Assembly (NCBI GenBank): GCA_036504975.1
Contig: DASXUF010000079.1
Location: 1-37,029, forward strand
Length of the DNA stretch: 37,029 nucleotides
Source: Candidatus Binatia bacterium
GTDB taxonomy: Bacteria; Desulfobacterota; Binatia; UBA9968
Direction of reading: 5' to 3'
Shown one piece after another: positions 1 through 8,201 of the stretch. Each line of letters begins with the position of its first letter. The first letter of the stretch is position 1. Both the position numbers and the translations under genes were made by a program. The notes beneath the pieces are model-generated. The model saw nothing but the letters and a program-made list of their open reading frames with translations. It was not told where the DNA came from and made no database searches.

Positions 1-1504
1 GGCCTTTGTCTTCACGGATTCTCGCGACGCGCGCAAAGCGCAGCGCGAAGCCCGAGCTGTATTGCGGACTGCGCTGGATTTCATTGTACGCGACCTCGAC
101 GACGATCTCCGGCCTGACGGCCACCGTATAGCCGTCGTCGGCGAGCTTAAGCTCCTGGAGCTTTGCCGTCATCTCCGTGAACTCTTTATCCGTCAATCCT
201 TTGAAAGTTTTTCCTACCGGAGCAAAGCCGCCGGCGCCGTCGACGACGGCCAGATGATAGTTGGAAAGCCAGCCGCGCCTTCTTCCCGAGCCGCGATCCG
301 CCGCGACGATCGCGCAATCGACGGTCTCAGCCGGCTTGATCTTGAACCAGAGCTTGCCGCGGTTGCCGGGCATGTACGGGCTATTCAGAGCCTTCGCCAT
401 CAGTCCTTCGTGGCCGGCGGCGTGGGATTCCTTCAAAAAAGTTTCGGCCTCGGCTCGGTCTCCGGTAATATTCCGCCGGGCGAGATATTTGCCGCCGGTG
501 ATGGCTTCGAGTCTCCGCCAGCGGGCTTCGTAAGGCTCGTCGATGTGCGAGACGCCGTCGAAATAGAGGCAGTCGAACAGGTGCAGTGAAAGAGGAATCT
601 CAGTCGCCGCCGCCTCGATGCCGTGGATGCGCCGGAAGCGCCGCATCAAATCCTGAAAGGGGAACGGCCGGCCGTCTTTTCCTATCGCTACCACCTCGCC
701 GTCGAGAATGAAGGAATCGCCCGCGAGTTCGTTTTTCGCAAGCCCGACGATTTCCGGAATGCTCCGGGTCACTTCGGAGAGCCGCCGGCTCCAGATGTGC
801 ACGTGCTCTCCGTCTTTATGGATCTGGATTCTCGCGCCGTCGTATTTATATTCGAGCACCGTAGTTCCGCCGTGAGACTTGAAAATCTCGTCGAAATCCT
901 GGGAAAGCTCCGACAACATCGGCAAAAGCGGGACAAAAAGCTTTAGATCGACGGCTTTTAGGCCCGCGGCACCCTGGGTCAGACCGGTCGCGGCGACTTC
1001 CGCCAGATCCGAAAGAAAGAGCGCCGCGCGGCGCACCAGCTTCAATTCCGAGCCCGAGGCGCGGGCGATCGCCTCCTGGATCAGGCCGTCGTGGAGGCCG
1101 ATGCGCAGCTCGTTATGGAGCAGGCGAAATAAAATCGGCCGCTCTGGACCATCGGTTTTTTCCACCAGCTCCTTCAGCCGGGCGAATTTTTCCCGGCGCG
1201 AGCCTTTGCCGGCGGCTTCGGCGATTTTGGCGAAGCTGGCCGCGACTTCGCCGAGAGTGAGCGGAGTCGAGGGGGGATTGGCTGTTTCGGGTATTCGATA
1301 CGCGTCGGACAGGGCGCCCCGACCGATTTCGAGCGTCCGAGGATCGGAGACCGGAAAGGGACGTCCCGAGAGAAACGCGACGCCGATGCGTATCTCATCC
1401 GCGGCGAGCCGCCGCAAGTACTCCGCCGCTGCCGCGACTTTGGCCGACCGGGCCGGCGTCTTCTCCAGCGCGTAGCAGAGCGCGGCAAACTCGGAAAAAT
1501 CCAT
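1..1504 (-). CDS. ATP-dependent DNA ligase, C-terminus cut by window edge
   Basis: Seals nicks in duplex DNA through an enzyme-AMP intermediate. The visible 501 residues read without a stop to the window edge, so the end of the OB-fold part is missing. The nucleotidyltransferase motif I is present as KYDGAR with the adenylated lysine near residue 220, preceded by a roughly 200-residue helical DNA-binding domain; motif III (LDGEVVAI), motif IV (EGLMAK) and motif V (LWFKIKP) follow in order. This arrangement fits the archaeal/bacterial stand-alone ligase I type, not NAD-dependent LigA. The start at 1504 gives the N-terminus MDFSEFAALC, typical of the family; an overlapping out-of-phase frame on the same strand is a shadow. 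It is divergent from the cupin gene. It probably supplements LigA in repair, but no Ku or LigD partner is visible. Confidence 0.93.
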   Translation of the reverse strand, partial: MDFSEFAALCYALEKTPARSAKVAAAAEYLRRLAADEIRIGVAFLSGRPFPVSDPRTLEIGRGALSDAYRIPETANPPSTPLTLGEVAASFAKIAEAAGKGSRREKFARLKELVEKTDGPERPILFRLLHNELRIGLHDGLIQEAIARASGSELKLVRRAALFLSDLAEVAATGLTQGAAGLKAVDLKLFVPLLPMLSELSQDFDEIFKSHGGTTVLEYKYDGARIQIHKDGEHVHIWSRRLSEVTRSIPEIVGLAKNELAGDSFILDGEVVAIGKDGRPFPFQDLMRRFRRIHGIEAAATEIPLSLHLFDCLYFDGVSHIDEPYEARWRRLEAITGGKYLARRNITGDRAEAETFLKESHAAGHEGLMAKALNSPYMPGNRGKLWFKIKPAETVDCAIVAADRGSGRRRGWLSNYHLAVVDGAGGFAPVGKTFKGLTDKEFTEMTAKLQELKLADDGYTVAVRPEIVVEVAYNEIQRSPQYSSGFALRFARVARIREDKG

Positions 1505-1606
1505 CGCTCCATTGTAGCATGACGCGGCGCCGGCAGCGCCTATGGCGGCGAGGTCCCAAAATTGTTATGACTGTCACGATCAGCCGAAAGGGCAGTAACC
1601 AGGGGA

Positions 1607-1957
1607 ATGGCGCCGCGTACAAACAATATCTTCGCCGGCCTTCCAGAATCTCTCGGGCAGGAACAGTTTCTCACGTTATTCGAAAACGAGGCCGTCAAAA
1701 TCGAGCGCATCGTTTCGCATTCCTCCGGCAGTCCGGCCGGCTTATGGTATGATCAGCCGCGAGATGAGTGGGTGATCGTCCTTAGCGGCCATGCGACTCT
1801 TGAATTCGAAAGCGGCGAGTTGTTTGAAATGAGAAAGGGTGATTACGTGACCATCCCAAGCCATGTCAAACATCGAGTTCCTGAAACCGACGCGGAGACG
1901 ATCTGGTTGGCCGTGCACATAAAAGACCCCTTGACAGGTCGTGCAAAACGCAGTTGA
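1607..1957 (+). CDS. small single-domain cupin protein
   Basis: A 116-residue protein of cupin size. The first cupin motif is degenerate, with a D..EW.IVLSG strand instead of the usual HxH. The second is clear: GDYVTIPSHVKH, with His86 and His89 as likely metal ligands. Such proteins may be enzymes or small-ligand binders, and the substrate cannot be read from the sequence. The start ATG directly follows an AGGGG run that lies too close to be a normal ribosome site, so the start is only moderately secure. No signal peptide is visible. It lies about 50 bases upstream of the ACT gene, which has its own strong ribosome site. Confidence 0.82.
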   Translation: MAPRTNNIFAGLPESLGQEQFLTLFENEAVKIERIVSHSSGSPAGLWYDQPRDEWVIVLSGHATLEFESGELFEMRKGDYVTIPSHVKHRVPETDAETIWLAVHIKDPLTGRAKRS

Positions 1958-1994
1958 GGTAAATCTCGTAAGTTCCGCTCAAGACTATTATATA

Positions 1995-2003
1995 GAGGAG
2001 GTG
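1995..2003 (+). promoter_or_regulatory. strong ribosome binding site of the tandem-ACT gene
   Basis: GAGGAGGTG lies five bases before the ATG at 2009 and is a near-perfect anti-16S match. It fixes the start of the ACT protein and suggests high translation. Confidence 0.85.
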
Positions 2004-2008
2004 CGATC

Positions 2009-2437
2009 ATGGCGTATTCCATTCGCAAAGTGGACGTATGGGCGGCGGAGATCGACGACCGTCCGGGCGGCCTGGCAGAGAAATTGGAAGCTTTGGCGCA
2101 AGCTGGAGCGAGTCTCGAGTTTGTCATCTCGCGCCGCGAGGCCGACAAACCCGGCAAAGGAGTGGTGTTCCTGACGCCCGTTAAAGGCGCCAAGCAGACC
2201 CGCGCGGCGACCGACGCCGGCCTCAGCACGACGAACAGTCTCCATTCCGTGCGCGTGGAGGGTCCGGACAAGCCGGGGCTCGGCAACAAAATGACGCGCG
2301 CCCTCGCCGACGCCGGGATCAACCTGCGCGGCGTCTCCGGCGCGGCCCTGGGTCGAAGGAGCGTGACCTATTTTTCATTCGACAGCGCCGAGGACGCGGC
2401 GAATGCCATGAAGCTTTTGAAAAAAGCGCTGAAGTAA
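2009..2437 (+). CDS. tandem ACT-domain protein
   Basis: A 142-residue cytosolic protein made of two ACT modules and nothing else. The first, about residues 5-60, contains DDRPGGLAEKLEALAQAG; the second, about residues 75-140, contains GPDKPGLGNKMTRALADAG. Each has the usual strand - D.PG - helix pattern that binds amino acids or similar small molecules at a dimer interface. With no catalytic domain attached, it is probably a ligand sensor or a regulatory subunit of an enzyme encoded elsewhere. It is followed after three bases by the small membrane-protein gene, so the two are co-transcribed and end at the terminator at 2831. Confidence 0.88.
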   Translation: MAYSIRKVDVWAAEIDDRPGGLAEKLEALAQAGASLEFVISRREADKPGKGVVFLTPVKGAKQTRAATDAGLSTTNSLHSVRVEGPDKPGLGNKMTRALADAGINLRGVSGAALGRRSVTYFSFDSAEDAANAMKLLKKALK

Positions 2438-2440
2438 AGA

Positions 2441-2728
2441 ATGGCTCAGCCGTCCCGGGTTCTGGGCTATGGTTTATTGTTTTTAGCTTTTATCGCCTCG
2501 GTGATCGCGCTCTTTTTCGGCTATTACGGCGCGAAGCTCGTTTATCTTGCCGCAATATTCGGGAGCGAGAGTTCCCTCGGCGAAGGCATGTCCATCGTCT
2601 TGGGTGTTTTCTCGTACCTTAGCGTGGTGACGGCGGCGGTTTTATTCCCGCTCATTGCTTTGGTTGCGGCAGCTATCGCCTTGGTCTCTTGGAATGGAGC
2701 CAAACGACACCTAAAGACGACGGCATAA
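2441..2728 (+). CDS. small integral membrane protein of unknown function
   Basis: A 95-residue protein with two or three hydrophobic segments (about residues 8-30, 50-68 and 68-85) and a basic C-terminus (NGAKRHLK). I do not recognise the family. It starts three bases after the ACT-protein stop, which implies translational coupling. The hydrophobic pattern, codon use like its neighbours and tight spacing support a real gene. No catalytic motif is visible. Confidence 0.7.
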   Translation: MAQPSRVLGYGLLFLAFIASVIALFFGYYGAKLVYLAAIFGSESSLGEGMSIVLGVFSYLSVVTAAVLFPLIALVAAAIALVSWNGAKRHLKTTA

Positions 2729-2830
2729 GGAACAGTCCCCTCTGATCAGTCTTGACGGCGCATCCTAAAACAGGGTACAAACGCGCCGAAGCCGGCGCCG
2801 TATTGATTGGCTTATTTCATCGATATGCGG

Positions 2831-2868
2831 AAAGCCCGGTCTGGATTCTCCAGCCGGGCTTTTCTTTT
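2831..2868 (+). terminator. strong intrinsic terminator
   Basis: A 9-bp stem AAAGCCCGG / CCGGGCTTT is extended by CTGG / CCAG with one bulged T, has a five-base loop, and is followed by TCTTTT. It ends the ACT and membrane-protein operon about 100 bases after its last gene and insulates the restriction-modification cassette. Confidence 0.9.
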
Positions 2869-2870
2869 GA

Positions 2871-2926
2871 GTCTATGTCCTCGGGATTTTAAGTCCCGCG
2901 TGTCGGAATTCGTCAGGCACTCTTCA
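2871..2926 (-). pseudogene. degenerate tRNA-Leu(UAA)-like fragment
   Basis: Read on the minus strand, a perfect five-base stem CGGGA / TCCCG encloses the seven-base loop CTTAAAA. This is an anticodon arm with TAA in the anticodon position, as in leucine tRNA. The bases before it (GAATT..., then GACACGC) resemble the D-arm of tRNA-Leu. No acceptor stem, long variable-arm stem or T-arm (GTTCGAATC-type) follows: the sequence runs into the terminator. It is therefore at best a remnant. It abuts the restriction-modification cassette, which suggests an old integration or rearrangement point. The match is from memory of tRNA-Leu structure, not a computed score. Confidence 0.45.
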
Positions 2927-3006
2927 GACATGACTTGCATAAAATTTTCTTGCTAAGCTTTCGCAATCGCTCTACAATTGATCAAGATCAGAGACTCAAG
3001 AGCCAA

Positions 3007-4080
3007 ATGAAGCCGAAATCCAGCCGGAGCAAATTAGCTTACGATTTAAAACGTCCGAAGGGATCTCTGAAATTGGTCAGCCGAGGTCACTCGGACCGGT
3101 TCAATCCAAAGGTCGCCGAGCTAGACGCTGTCTGGAAGGACAATCAACGCGGGATCTTGCCCAAGCTGCTTAAGCTCAATCAATCGCTACGAACAACCGA
3201 GTGGCCCTATCCTTTCAACACTACCAATCACAAGATTCGGCAGGCTGACGCCCGGAACCTGGAGTGGATTCCGAGCCGCTCCATACATCTCGTCGTTACG
3301 TCTCCTCCATACTGGACCCTGAAGCAATATGAGACCCATGCAGGCCAGCTTGGGGAAATAGATTTATACGAGAAGTTTCTAGACGAGCTGGACAAGGCGT
3401 GGGCAGAGTGCGCACGCGTGCTGGTCCCCGGCGGCCGCATCTGCTGTGTAGTTGGCGATGTATGTGTTCCACGCAAACGCGAGGGACGGCATTACGTCAT
3501 GCCGCTACATGCGGATATTCAAGTGAGGGCTAGACGGTTAGGATTGGACTGCCTTACACCGATTTTTTGGTTCAAAATAGCCAACGGAATAACGGAGGCA
3601 AAGGGTAACGGCGCCGGCTTCTACGGCAAACCGTACCAACCTGGGGCGATTATAAAGAATGACGTGGAGTACATTCTTTTTTTCAGAAAGGGCGGCGAGT
3701 ATCGTTCCCCGACTCCGATCCAAAAAACCTTGTCGATGTTGTCCCGTGAAGAAATGAGAGGCTGGTTAACATCAGCCTGGTCCGACGTCAAAGGAGAATC
3801 GACAAGAAAAGGTCATCCTGCCCCATTTCCCGTCCCGTTGGCCGAGCGGCTCATCAGACTATTTTCCTTTGCCGGCGACACCGTGCTAGATCCTTTTTGC
3901 GGAACCGGCACTACGTCGGTCGCGGCAATAAACACGGGTCGAAACAGCATCGCGTGCGATATCGAGCCGAAATACGTTTCCCTCGCAACCGACCGCTTGT
4001 TAAAGGAAACCAAGCATAAACGCACCCATGGCGCCACGACTTGCCTTGTCAAAGATATACCGAAGGTTCGTGTGGCTTAA
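3007..4080 (+). CDS. beta-class DNA methyltransferase (N4-cytosine or N6-adenine)
   Basis: Transfers a methyl group from S-adenosylmethionine to an exocyclic DNA amino group. The catalytic motif IV, TSPPYW, lies at about residues 98-103 and the AdoMet-binding motif I, DPFCGTGTT, at about 295-303. This IV-before-I order defines the beta class. A motif X-like stretch (HPAPFPVPLAERLI) precedes motif I. SPPY is commonest in N4-cytosine enzymes, but beta-class adenine enzymes share it. I chose the ATG at 3007 (357 aa); an in-frame TTG at 2935 would add 24 residues of unconvincing sequence. Local composition is AT-richer than the flanking genes. It is first in a three-gene cassette with a gamma-class methylase and an endonuclease candidate. 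A recognition sequence cannot be read from the protein. Confidence 0.92.
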   Translation: MKPKSSRSKLAYDLKRPKGSLKLVSRGHSDRFNPKVAELDAVWKDNQRGILPKLLKLNQSLRTTEWPYPFNTTNHKIRQADARNLEWIPSRSIHLVVTSPPYWTLKQYETHAGQLGEIDLYEKFLDELDKAWAECARVLVPGGRICCVVGDVCVPRKREGRHYVMPLHADIQVRARRLGLDCLTPIFWFKIANGITEAKGNGAGFYGKPYQPGAIIKNDVEYILFFRKGGEYRSPTPIQKTLSMLSREEMRGWLTSAWSDVKGESTRKGHPAPFPVPLAERLIRLFSFAGDTVLDPFCGTGTTSVAAINTGRNSIACDIEPKYVSLATDRLLKETKHKRTHGATTCLVKDIPKVRVA

Positions 4081-4129
4081 TGCAACAGTATATAAAATTT
4101 TGAGTTACAATCTCTATGAGACAATCTCC

Positions 4130-5515
4130 ATGAAAGGCTTCGTACCGACACCCGAACCAATTGTCGATTTAATGGTGGCAAAGCTTTTCAATAAAAAGCC
4201 GCCAGACAGAAAAGATGTGATCCTAGATCCTGGATGTGGTCGGGGTGCGTTCATCGATGGCATCATCCGTTGGTGTAGGAAGCACAATACTCTATTGCCG
4301 CGCATAGTCGGAATAGAATCTGATCCGAATTTCATAGAGCAAACGAAGGATAAATTTTCCCGATTTTCTTCGGTGAGGATTTTGGAACAGGATTTCCTTG
4401 CCGCGCATAACTGCGAATATGACTACATAATCGGGAATCCTCCCTATGTGTCGATTACAAAACTTTCCGAGGATGAGAGGTCCGCATTCAGAGCCAGATA
4501 CTCAACGGCTAAAGGTCGCTTCGACCTGTACTTGCTTTTCTTTGAACGTGCCCTAAGCTGTCTTAACCGTAATGGACGGTTGGTATTCATAACGCCGGAA
4601 AAATTTCTCTACGTCGAGACGGCACGACCGCTCCGTCTCATGCTTGGGAAAGTCGCTGTAGAGGAAATCCATCTGGTTGATGAGGGCAGCTTTGGGGAGC
4701 TGGCTACCTATCCTACGATTACGACTGTTGTTAAAGCCCCGGCGCCCGATACAACCAAAGTTATTCTTCGTGATGGACAAAGGCGACACGTTCGTCTGAG
4801 CGTCCATGCTTCGTCTTGGATGCCCATTCTCAACGGCCGACCCGACAGAATCATTGGTCACACCTTAAAGGATATCTGTGTCAAAATCAGCTGCGGCGTA
4901 GCGACAGGCGCTGACTCTGTATTTGTAGTTAAGACGGTGTCCCCAGAACTGAAGCGTTTCGCATATCCGACAATCGCAGGACAGGAAATTAGCCCCGCCG
5001 ATAGGTCACTCGCACGCGAGCATTTCATGTTGATGCCGTATTCACGGAGCGGAGACTTGCTGGCCGAAAAAGAACTCAGTGAACTCGGCGAGTACTTGCG
5101 TCAGCCGCAGCATCGCGAAATTCTGCTGAAGCGAAGTTGTGTCACCAGAAAACCATGGTACTCCTTTCATGAGACGCCACGACTTCCAGACATTCTCCGA
5201 CCAAAGATTTTATGTAAGGACATTACGCGTACTTCGTTCTTTGTTGTAGATGAGATCGGAGAGTTGGTTCCGCGTCACTCTGTCTATTACATCGTCCCAA
5301 GGGACCCGTCGCGTATCCATGAACTTGCCGAATATTTAAATTCCTCGACTGTCAGCTCGTGGTTGCTCTCTAACTGCCAGAGAGTAACTAACAACTTCCT
5401 TCGACTCCAAAGTCACGTCCTCAAGCAACTTCCTATCCCTGACGAGCTTTTGTCGGGAGGAGTCGCTGCCAGCATTGCGTCTAACGAACAAAACCCCACT
5501 CTGACGTTCGGATGA
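4130..5515 (+). CDS. gamma-class N6-adenine DNA methyltransferase (TaqI/Eco57I-like)
   Basis: Methylates adenine in DNA. AdoMet motif I, DPGCGRG, is at about residues 33-39 and the catalytic NPPY at 103-106. This I-before-IV order with an N-terminal catalytic core and a roughly 250-residue C-terminal target-recognition region is that of M.TaqI-type enzymes. The start at 4130 gives MKGFVPTPEPIVDLMV, the usual opening of this family; a longer frame from 4028 would overlap the upstream gene by about 50 bases and add no conserved sequence. A TATAAA at 4091-4096 in the 49-base gap could be a -10 element. The stop overlaps the next start as ATGA (5512-5515), so methylase and endonuclease candidate are translationally coupled. 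Confidence 0.92.
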   Translation: MKGFVPTPEPIVDLMVAKLFNKKPPDRKDVILDPGCGRGAFIDGIIRWCRKHNTLLPRIVGIESDPNFIEQTKDKFSRFSSVRILEQDFLAAHNCEYDYIIGNPPYVSITKLSEDERSAFRARYSTAKGRFDLYLLFFERALSCLNRNGRLVFITPEKFLYVETARPLRLMLGKVAVEEIHLVDEGSFGELATYPTITTVVKAPAPDTTKVILRDGQRRHVRLSVHASSWMPILNGRPDRIIGHTLKDICVKISCGVATGADSVFVVKTVSPELKRFAYPTIAGQEISPADRSLAREHFMLMPYSRSGDLLAEKELSELGEYLRQPQHREILLKRSCVTRKPWYSFHETPRLPDILRPKILCKDITRTSFFVVDEIGELVPRHSVYYIVPRDPSRIHELAEYLNSSTVSSWLLSNCQRVTNNFLRLQSHVLKQLPIPDELLSGGVAASIASNEQNPTLTFG

Positions 5516-6294
5516 CCACTCCTTTTGACGAATTCATCGATGACATCAAGAAAAGGCGGTTCCACAATCACCGATTGGAACTGCACTCCGACGTTGTAAG
5601 CCGCGGCATCCTTAGAGATCTTATAAAGTCCTGCGACGGCTTCAGGGCGGATCTCGACTCCGGAAAAATCCGTTATTGGATGAACGTCGTTGCGCCCGGC
5701 GATCGAGGTAGAAAAATAGATTTATTCATTGGCGAACCCGCGGCGGACGGGAATGGTCCAGATTTAGAAAAGGTCCGAATCGTAATCGAAAATAAGTCCG
5801 TCGTAACGGCACATCGTAATCGGACGAACCGATTTGATGATCTCAAAAAAGCACTCGAATCAATTCATGGAGTTAAGAAGGAAGCCATAATCATAGCTAC
5901 CATCCTTGTTGGACTTGCCGAGCGTTTTCTAAACATCCCCGATCAGGTCAAGAAAAGATATAAATATCAAGTAGCCAAGTTCGAAAAGAAAATCTTGCCG
6001 CGCCTTTCCTCAGGTGACCAGTCGCTTTGGAAGGAATTCAATTGGGCCATAAGTATGAATCGCACAGATGATCCAAGAACAACCGTCGAGCACTTTCAAA
6101 AACTTCCCAGGCGAAATTCGGCTTATACACACGAAGTCGGGTACGACTACGTGTTGGTCGTGCCGGTATACATTGACAACGTAAACCCCCCTGAGATCCC
6201 ACGTCCTAACTCACTCAACATCGATCTGGATAGGGAATACCAAGCGATGCTGGAAGTAATTTGCAAGGCATACATGGCACGGTGGCACCTATAG
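5512..6294 (+). CDS. candidate type II restriction endonuclease, PD-(D/E)xK-like
   Basis: A 260-residue protein with no family I recognise by name. The segment RKIDLFIGEP (Asp70) followed about 20 residues later by VRIVIENKSV (Glu93-Asn-Lys95) has the spacing and strand context of a PD-(D/E)xK nuclease core, with an upstream helix at about residues 20-40. With an ATGA overlap with the gamma-class methylase gene and a second methylase just upstream, it is most simply the restriction enzyme of the system. Two methylases of different class plus one nuclease are common where the target is asymmetric and each strand needs its own methylase. An alternative is a nuclease-fold accessory protein. No controller (C) protein gene is visible. 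Confidence 0.72.
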   Translation: MTTPFDEFIDDIKKRRFHNHRLELHSDVVSRGILRDLIKSCDGFRADLDSGKIRYWMNVVAPGDRGRKIDLFIGEPAADGNGPDLEKVRIVIENKSVVTAHRNRTNRFDDLKKALESIHGVKKEAIIIATILVGLAERFLNIPDQVKKRYKYQVAKFEKKILPRLSSGDQSLWKEFNWAISMNRTDDPRTTVEHFQKLPRRNSAYTHEVGYDYVLVVPVYIDNVNPPEIPRPNSLNIDLDREYQAMLEVICKAYMARWHL

Positions 6295-6329
6295 ACGAAC
6301 TGCTGATCACTTCGTCTAGGAGTCTTTGT

Positions 6330-6360
6330 CAAAATTTAAGAGGCGCCCGACTCGGACGCC
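6330..6360 (-). terminator. probable intrinsic terminator of the DAHP synthase gene
   Basis: On the minus strand a GGCG-x-CCG / CGG-x-CGCC hairpin (6360-6342, one mismatch) is followed by TCTTAAATTTT. It lies 16 bases after the DAHP synthase stop, in the convergent gap with the endonuclease gene. Confidence 0.55.
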
Positions 6361-6375
6361 CGGGTCCGGATGAGG

Positions 6376-7449
6376 TTATTCTGCCGCCTCCGCCGCTTCC
6401 CTGAGCCTTCGCTTGCGCACGGCGTCGGCCAAAACGTCCAGCAGCTTCTTGCTCTCTTCCCAGCCGAGGCAGGCGTCGGTGATGCTTTGACCGTAAACAA
6501 GTTCTTTCCCGGGCAATAAATCCTGGCGGCCGGCTTTCAAGTGGCTCTCGACCATGACGCCGAAGATGCGGCCGTCGCCGCCGGCGATCTGAGCGGCGAC
6601 CTCGCGCCCGACGTCGACCTGCTTCTCAGCGTCTTTGGCGCTGTTGCCGTGGCTGAAGTCAATCATGATCCGCGCTGGAATTCCGGCCTCAGCCAGATTT
6701 TTCGCCGCAACGTTTACGCTTGCGGCGTCGTGGTTCGGCTGTTTGCCGCCGCGTAGGATCACGTGGCAGTCCTCATTCCCCGTGGTCGAGACGATGGCCG
6801 AGCGGCCGGCCTTGGTCACGGACAGGAAATGATGCGGCGCGTGCGCCGCGCGAATCGCCTCCAGCGCGATTCGAATGTTGCCGTCCGTGCCGTTTTTGAA
6901 GCCGACGGGACAGGACAATCCGGAAGCGAGCTCTCGATGCACCTGGCTCTCGGTCGTGCGCGCGCCGATCGCTCCCCAGGCCACGAGATCGGCGACGTAC
7001 TGCGGCGTGATCATGTCGAGGAACTCCGACGCCGCCGGCATGCCCATCTCGTTGAGATCGAGAAGGAGCCGGCGCGCGGTTCTCAGCCCGTCGTTGATGC
7101 GAAAGCTGCCGTCGATGTCGGGATCGTTGATAAGTCCTTTCCACCCGACCGTGGTGCGCGGCTTTTCGAAGTAGACCCGCATCACCAACAACAGGTCGCC
7201 GGACAAACGGTTTTTAGCCGCCTCCAGCTTGCTGGCGTATTCGTGCGCTGCTTTTACGTCGTGGATCGAGCACGGTCCCATGATGACCAGCAGGCGGTCG
7301 TCGGCGCCGTGCAGGATGCGGTGGATCGCCTGGCGCGTCTCGTACACCGTTTGCGCGGACTTCTCCGTCAGCGGAAACTCGCCGAGCAGATGATCCGGTG
7401 TCAGAAGCTCCTTGATTTCTTTGATCCGTAAGTCGTCGGTCCTGTACAT
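6376..7449 (-). CDS. aroG: class I DAHP synthase (3-deoxy-7-phosphoheptulonate synthase)
   Basis: Condenses phosphoenolpyruvate and erythrose 4-phosphate, the first step of the shikimate pathway to aromatic amino acids. At 357 residues it matches the AroF/G/H type; the isoenzyme letter is nominal. Visible motifs are GPCSIHD (58-64, with a metal-ligand Cys60), the substrate-binding KPRTTVGWKG (96-105) and GARTTESQ (162-169). The start at 7449 gives MYRTDDLRIKEIKELLTP, the family N-terminus, with AGAAGG upstream; the frame is open about 50 codons further upstream but that part has no conserved character. Feedback specificity cannot be told from sequence alone. No other shikimate gene is near. 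Confidence 0.96.
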   Translation of the reverse strand: MYRTDDLRIKEIKELLTPDHLLGEFPLTEKSAQTVYETRQAIHRILHGADDRLLVIMGPCSIHDVKAAHEYASKLEAAKNRLSGDLLLVMRVYFEKPRTTVGWKGLINDPDIDGSFRINDGLRTARRLLLDLNEMGMPAASEFLDMITPQYVADLVAWGAIGARTTESQVHRELASGLSCPVGFKNGTDGNIRIALEAIRAAHAPHHFLSVTKAGRSAIVSTTGNEDCHVILRGGKQPNHDAASVNVAAKNLAEAGIPARIMIDFSHGNSAKDAEKQVDVGREVAAQIAGGDGRIFGVMVESHLKAGRQDLLPGKELVYGQSITDACLGWEESKKLLDVLADAVRKRRLREAAEAAE

Positions 7450-7555
7450 AAACTTTGAATACCTTCTGCCGCGATGGCCCCATGATAAACCAAATGAATC
7501 GGAATCGAAAACGGTTCGGAAGGGTCGAAAGTTGAGAACCTTATTTACTTTGAAT

Positions 7556-8158
7556 TTACTTTGAGGTAAGCCCCGCGGTGATGAACGCTTCAACCAACGC
7601 CGCAAGGAAAAGAAGCGGGAGGATGACGATCAAAAAAAACCTGAGACCGCGCGCTACTTCAGGGCCCAACGGTCTTTCTTCTTTCCCGACCATCCGCTTG
7701 ATCGCGTGCACGCCGAGCATGAGGCCGACGCTCGTGCCGAGCAGAATCGCCGGAAGCTCGATCAAGCCATGCGGCGCGATGGCGAGAAAGAACGCCGGCA
7801 ACGCTCCCGATCGTATCGAAGCGTGTAAAACAGTCCCGAGAACGTAGCCGTTTACCAGAAGAAAGATCAGCGGCAAGATTCCACCGAATGCCCCCAGGAC
7901 GACGACCGCCAGCGTCTTGAGGCCGTTGTTGAGAAAGATCGCCAGCGCCAGATATGGCTTCGGAAGTCCTAGGAACAGCCGGGTAAATTCCCGCAGAGCC
8001 TCCGCGCGTCCGGGGGAAAGTCTTGGAGCATACGTAGAGGTCGCGATGCCGCACACCGCTCCCGCCAGCAACAGAAGGACGCTCGCAACGAAATAAGGCC
8101 CGAGCTGTCGGAAATAGCGAGACAGTTCAGCCGCGGCCCTTAAGCCCTCACTTCTCAT
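7556..8158 (-). CDS. SpoIIM-family (DUF95-like) integral membrane protein
   Basis: A 200-residue protein with about five hydrophobic segments. It carries features of the stage II sporulation M family: an NNGLKTL segment, a GGILPLIFLLVNGYVLG helix, and PHGLIELPAILLG. In sporulating Firmicutes SpoIIM works with SpoIID and SpoIIP in peptidoglycan remodelling; in Gram-negative, non-sporulating genomes homologues are widespread with unknown role. It lies upstream of the DAHP synthase gene on the same strand with a gap of about 100 bases. The ribosome site is weak. The family call is firm, the function open. Confidence 0.85.
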   Translation of the reverse strand: MRSEGLRAAAELSRYFRQLGPYFVASVLLLLAGAVCGIATSTYAPRLSPGRAEALREFTRLFLGLPKPYLALAIFLNNGLKTLAVVVLGAFGGILPLIFLLVNGYVLGTVLHASIRSGALPAFFLAIAPHGLIELPAILLGTSVGLMLGVHAIKRMVGKEERPLGPEVARGLRFFLIVILPLLFLAALVEAFITAGLTSK

Positions 8159-8201
8159 TTCTCATAATACCACATTCGTTGCAGGGATACCCCGTCGAGA
8201 C

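Noticed and set aside
2871-2926. Intact tRNA-Leu gene
   Set aside because: Only the D-arm and anticodon-arm part is recognisable; there is no T-arm or matching acceptor stem, so it is listed as a fragment.
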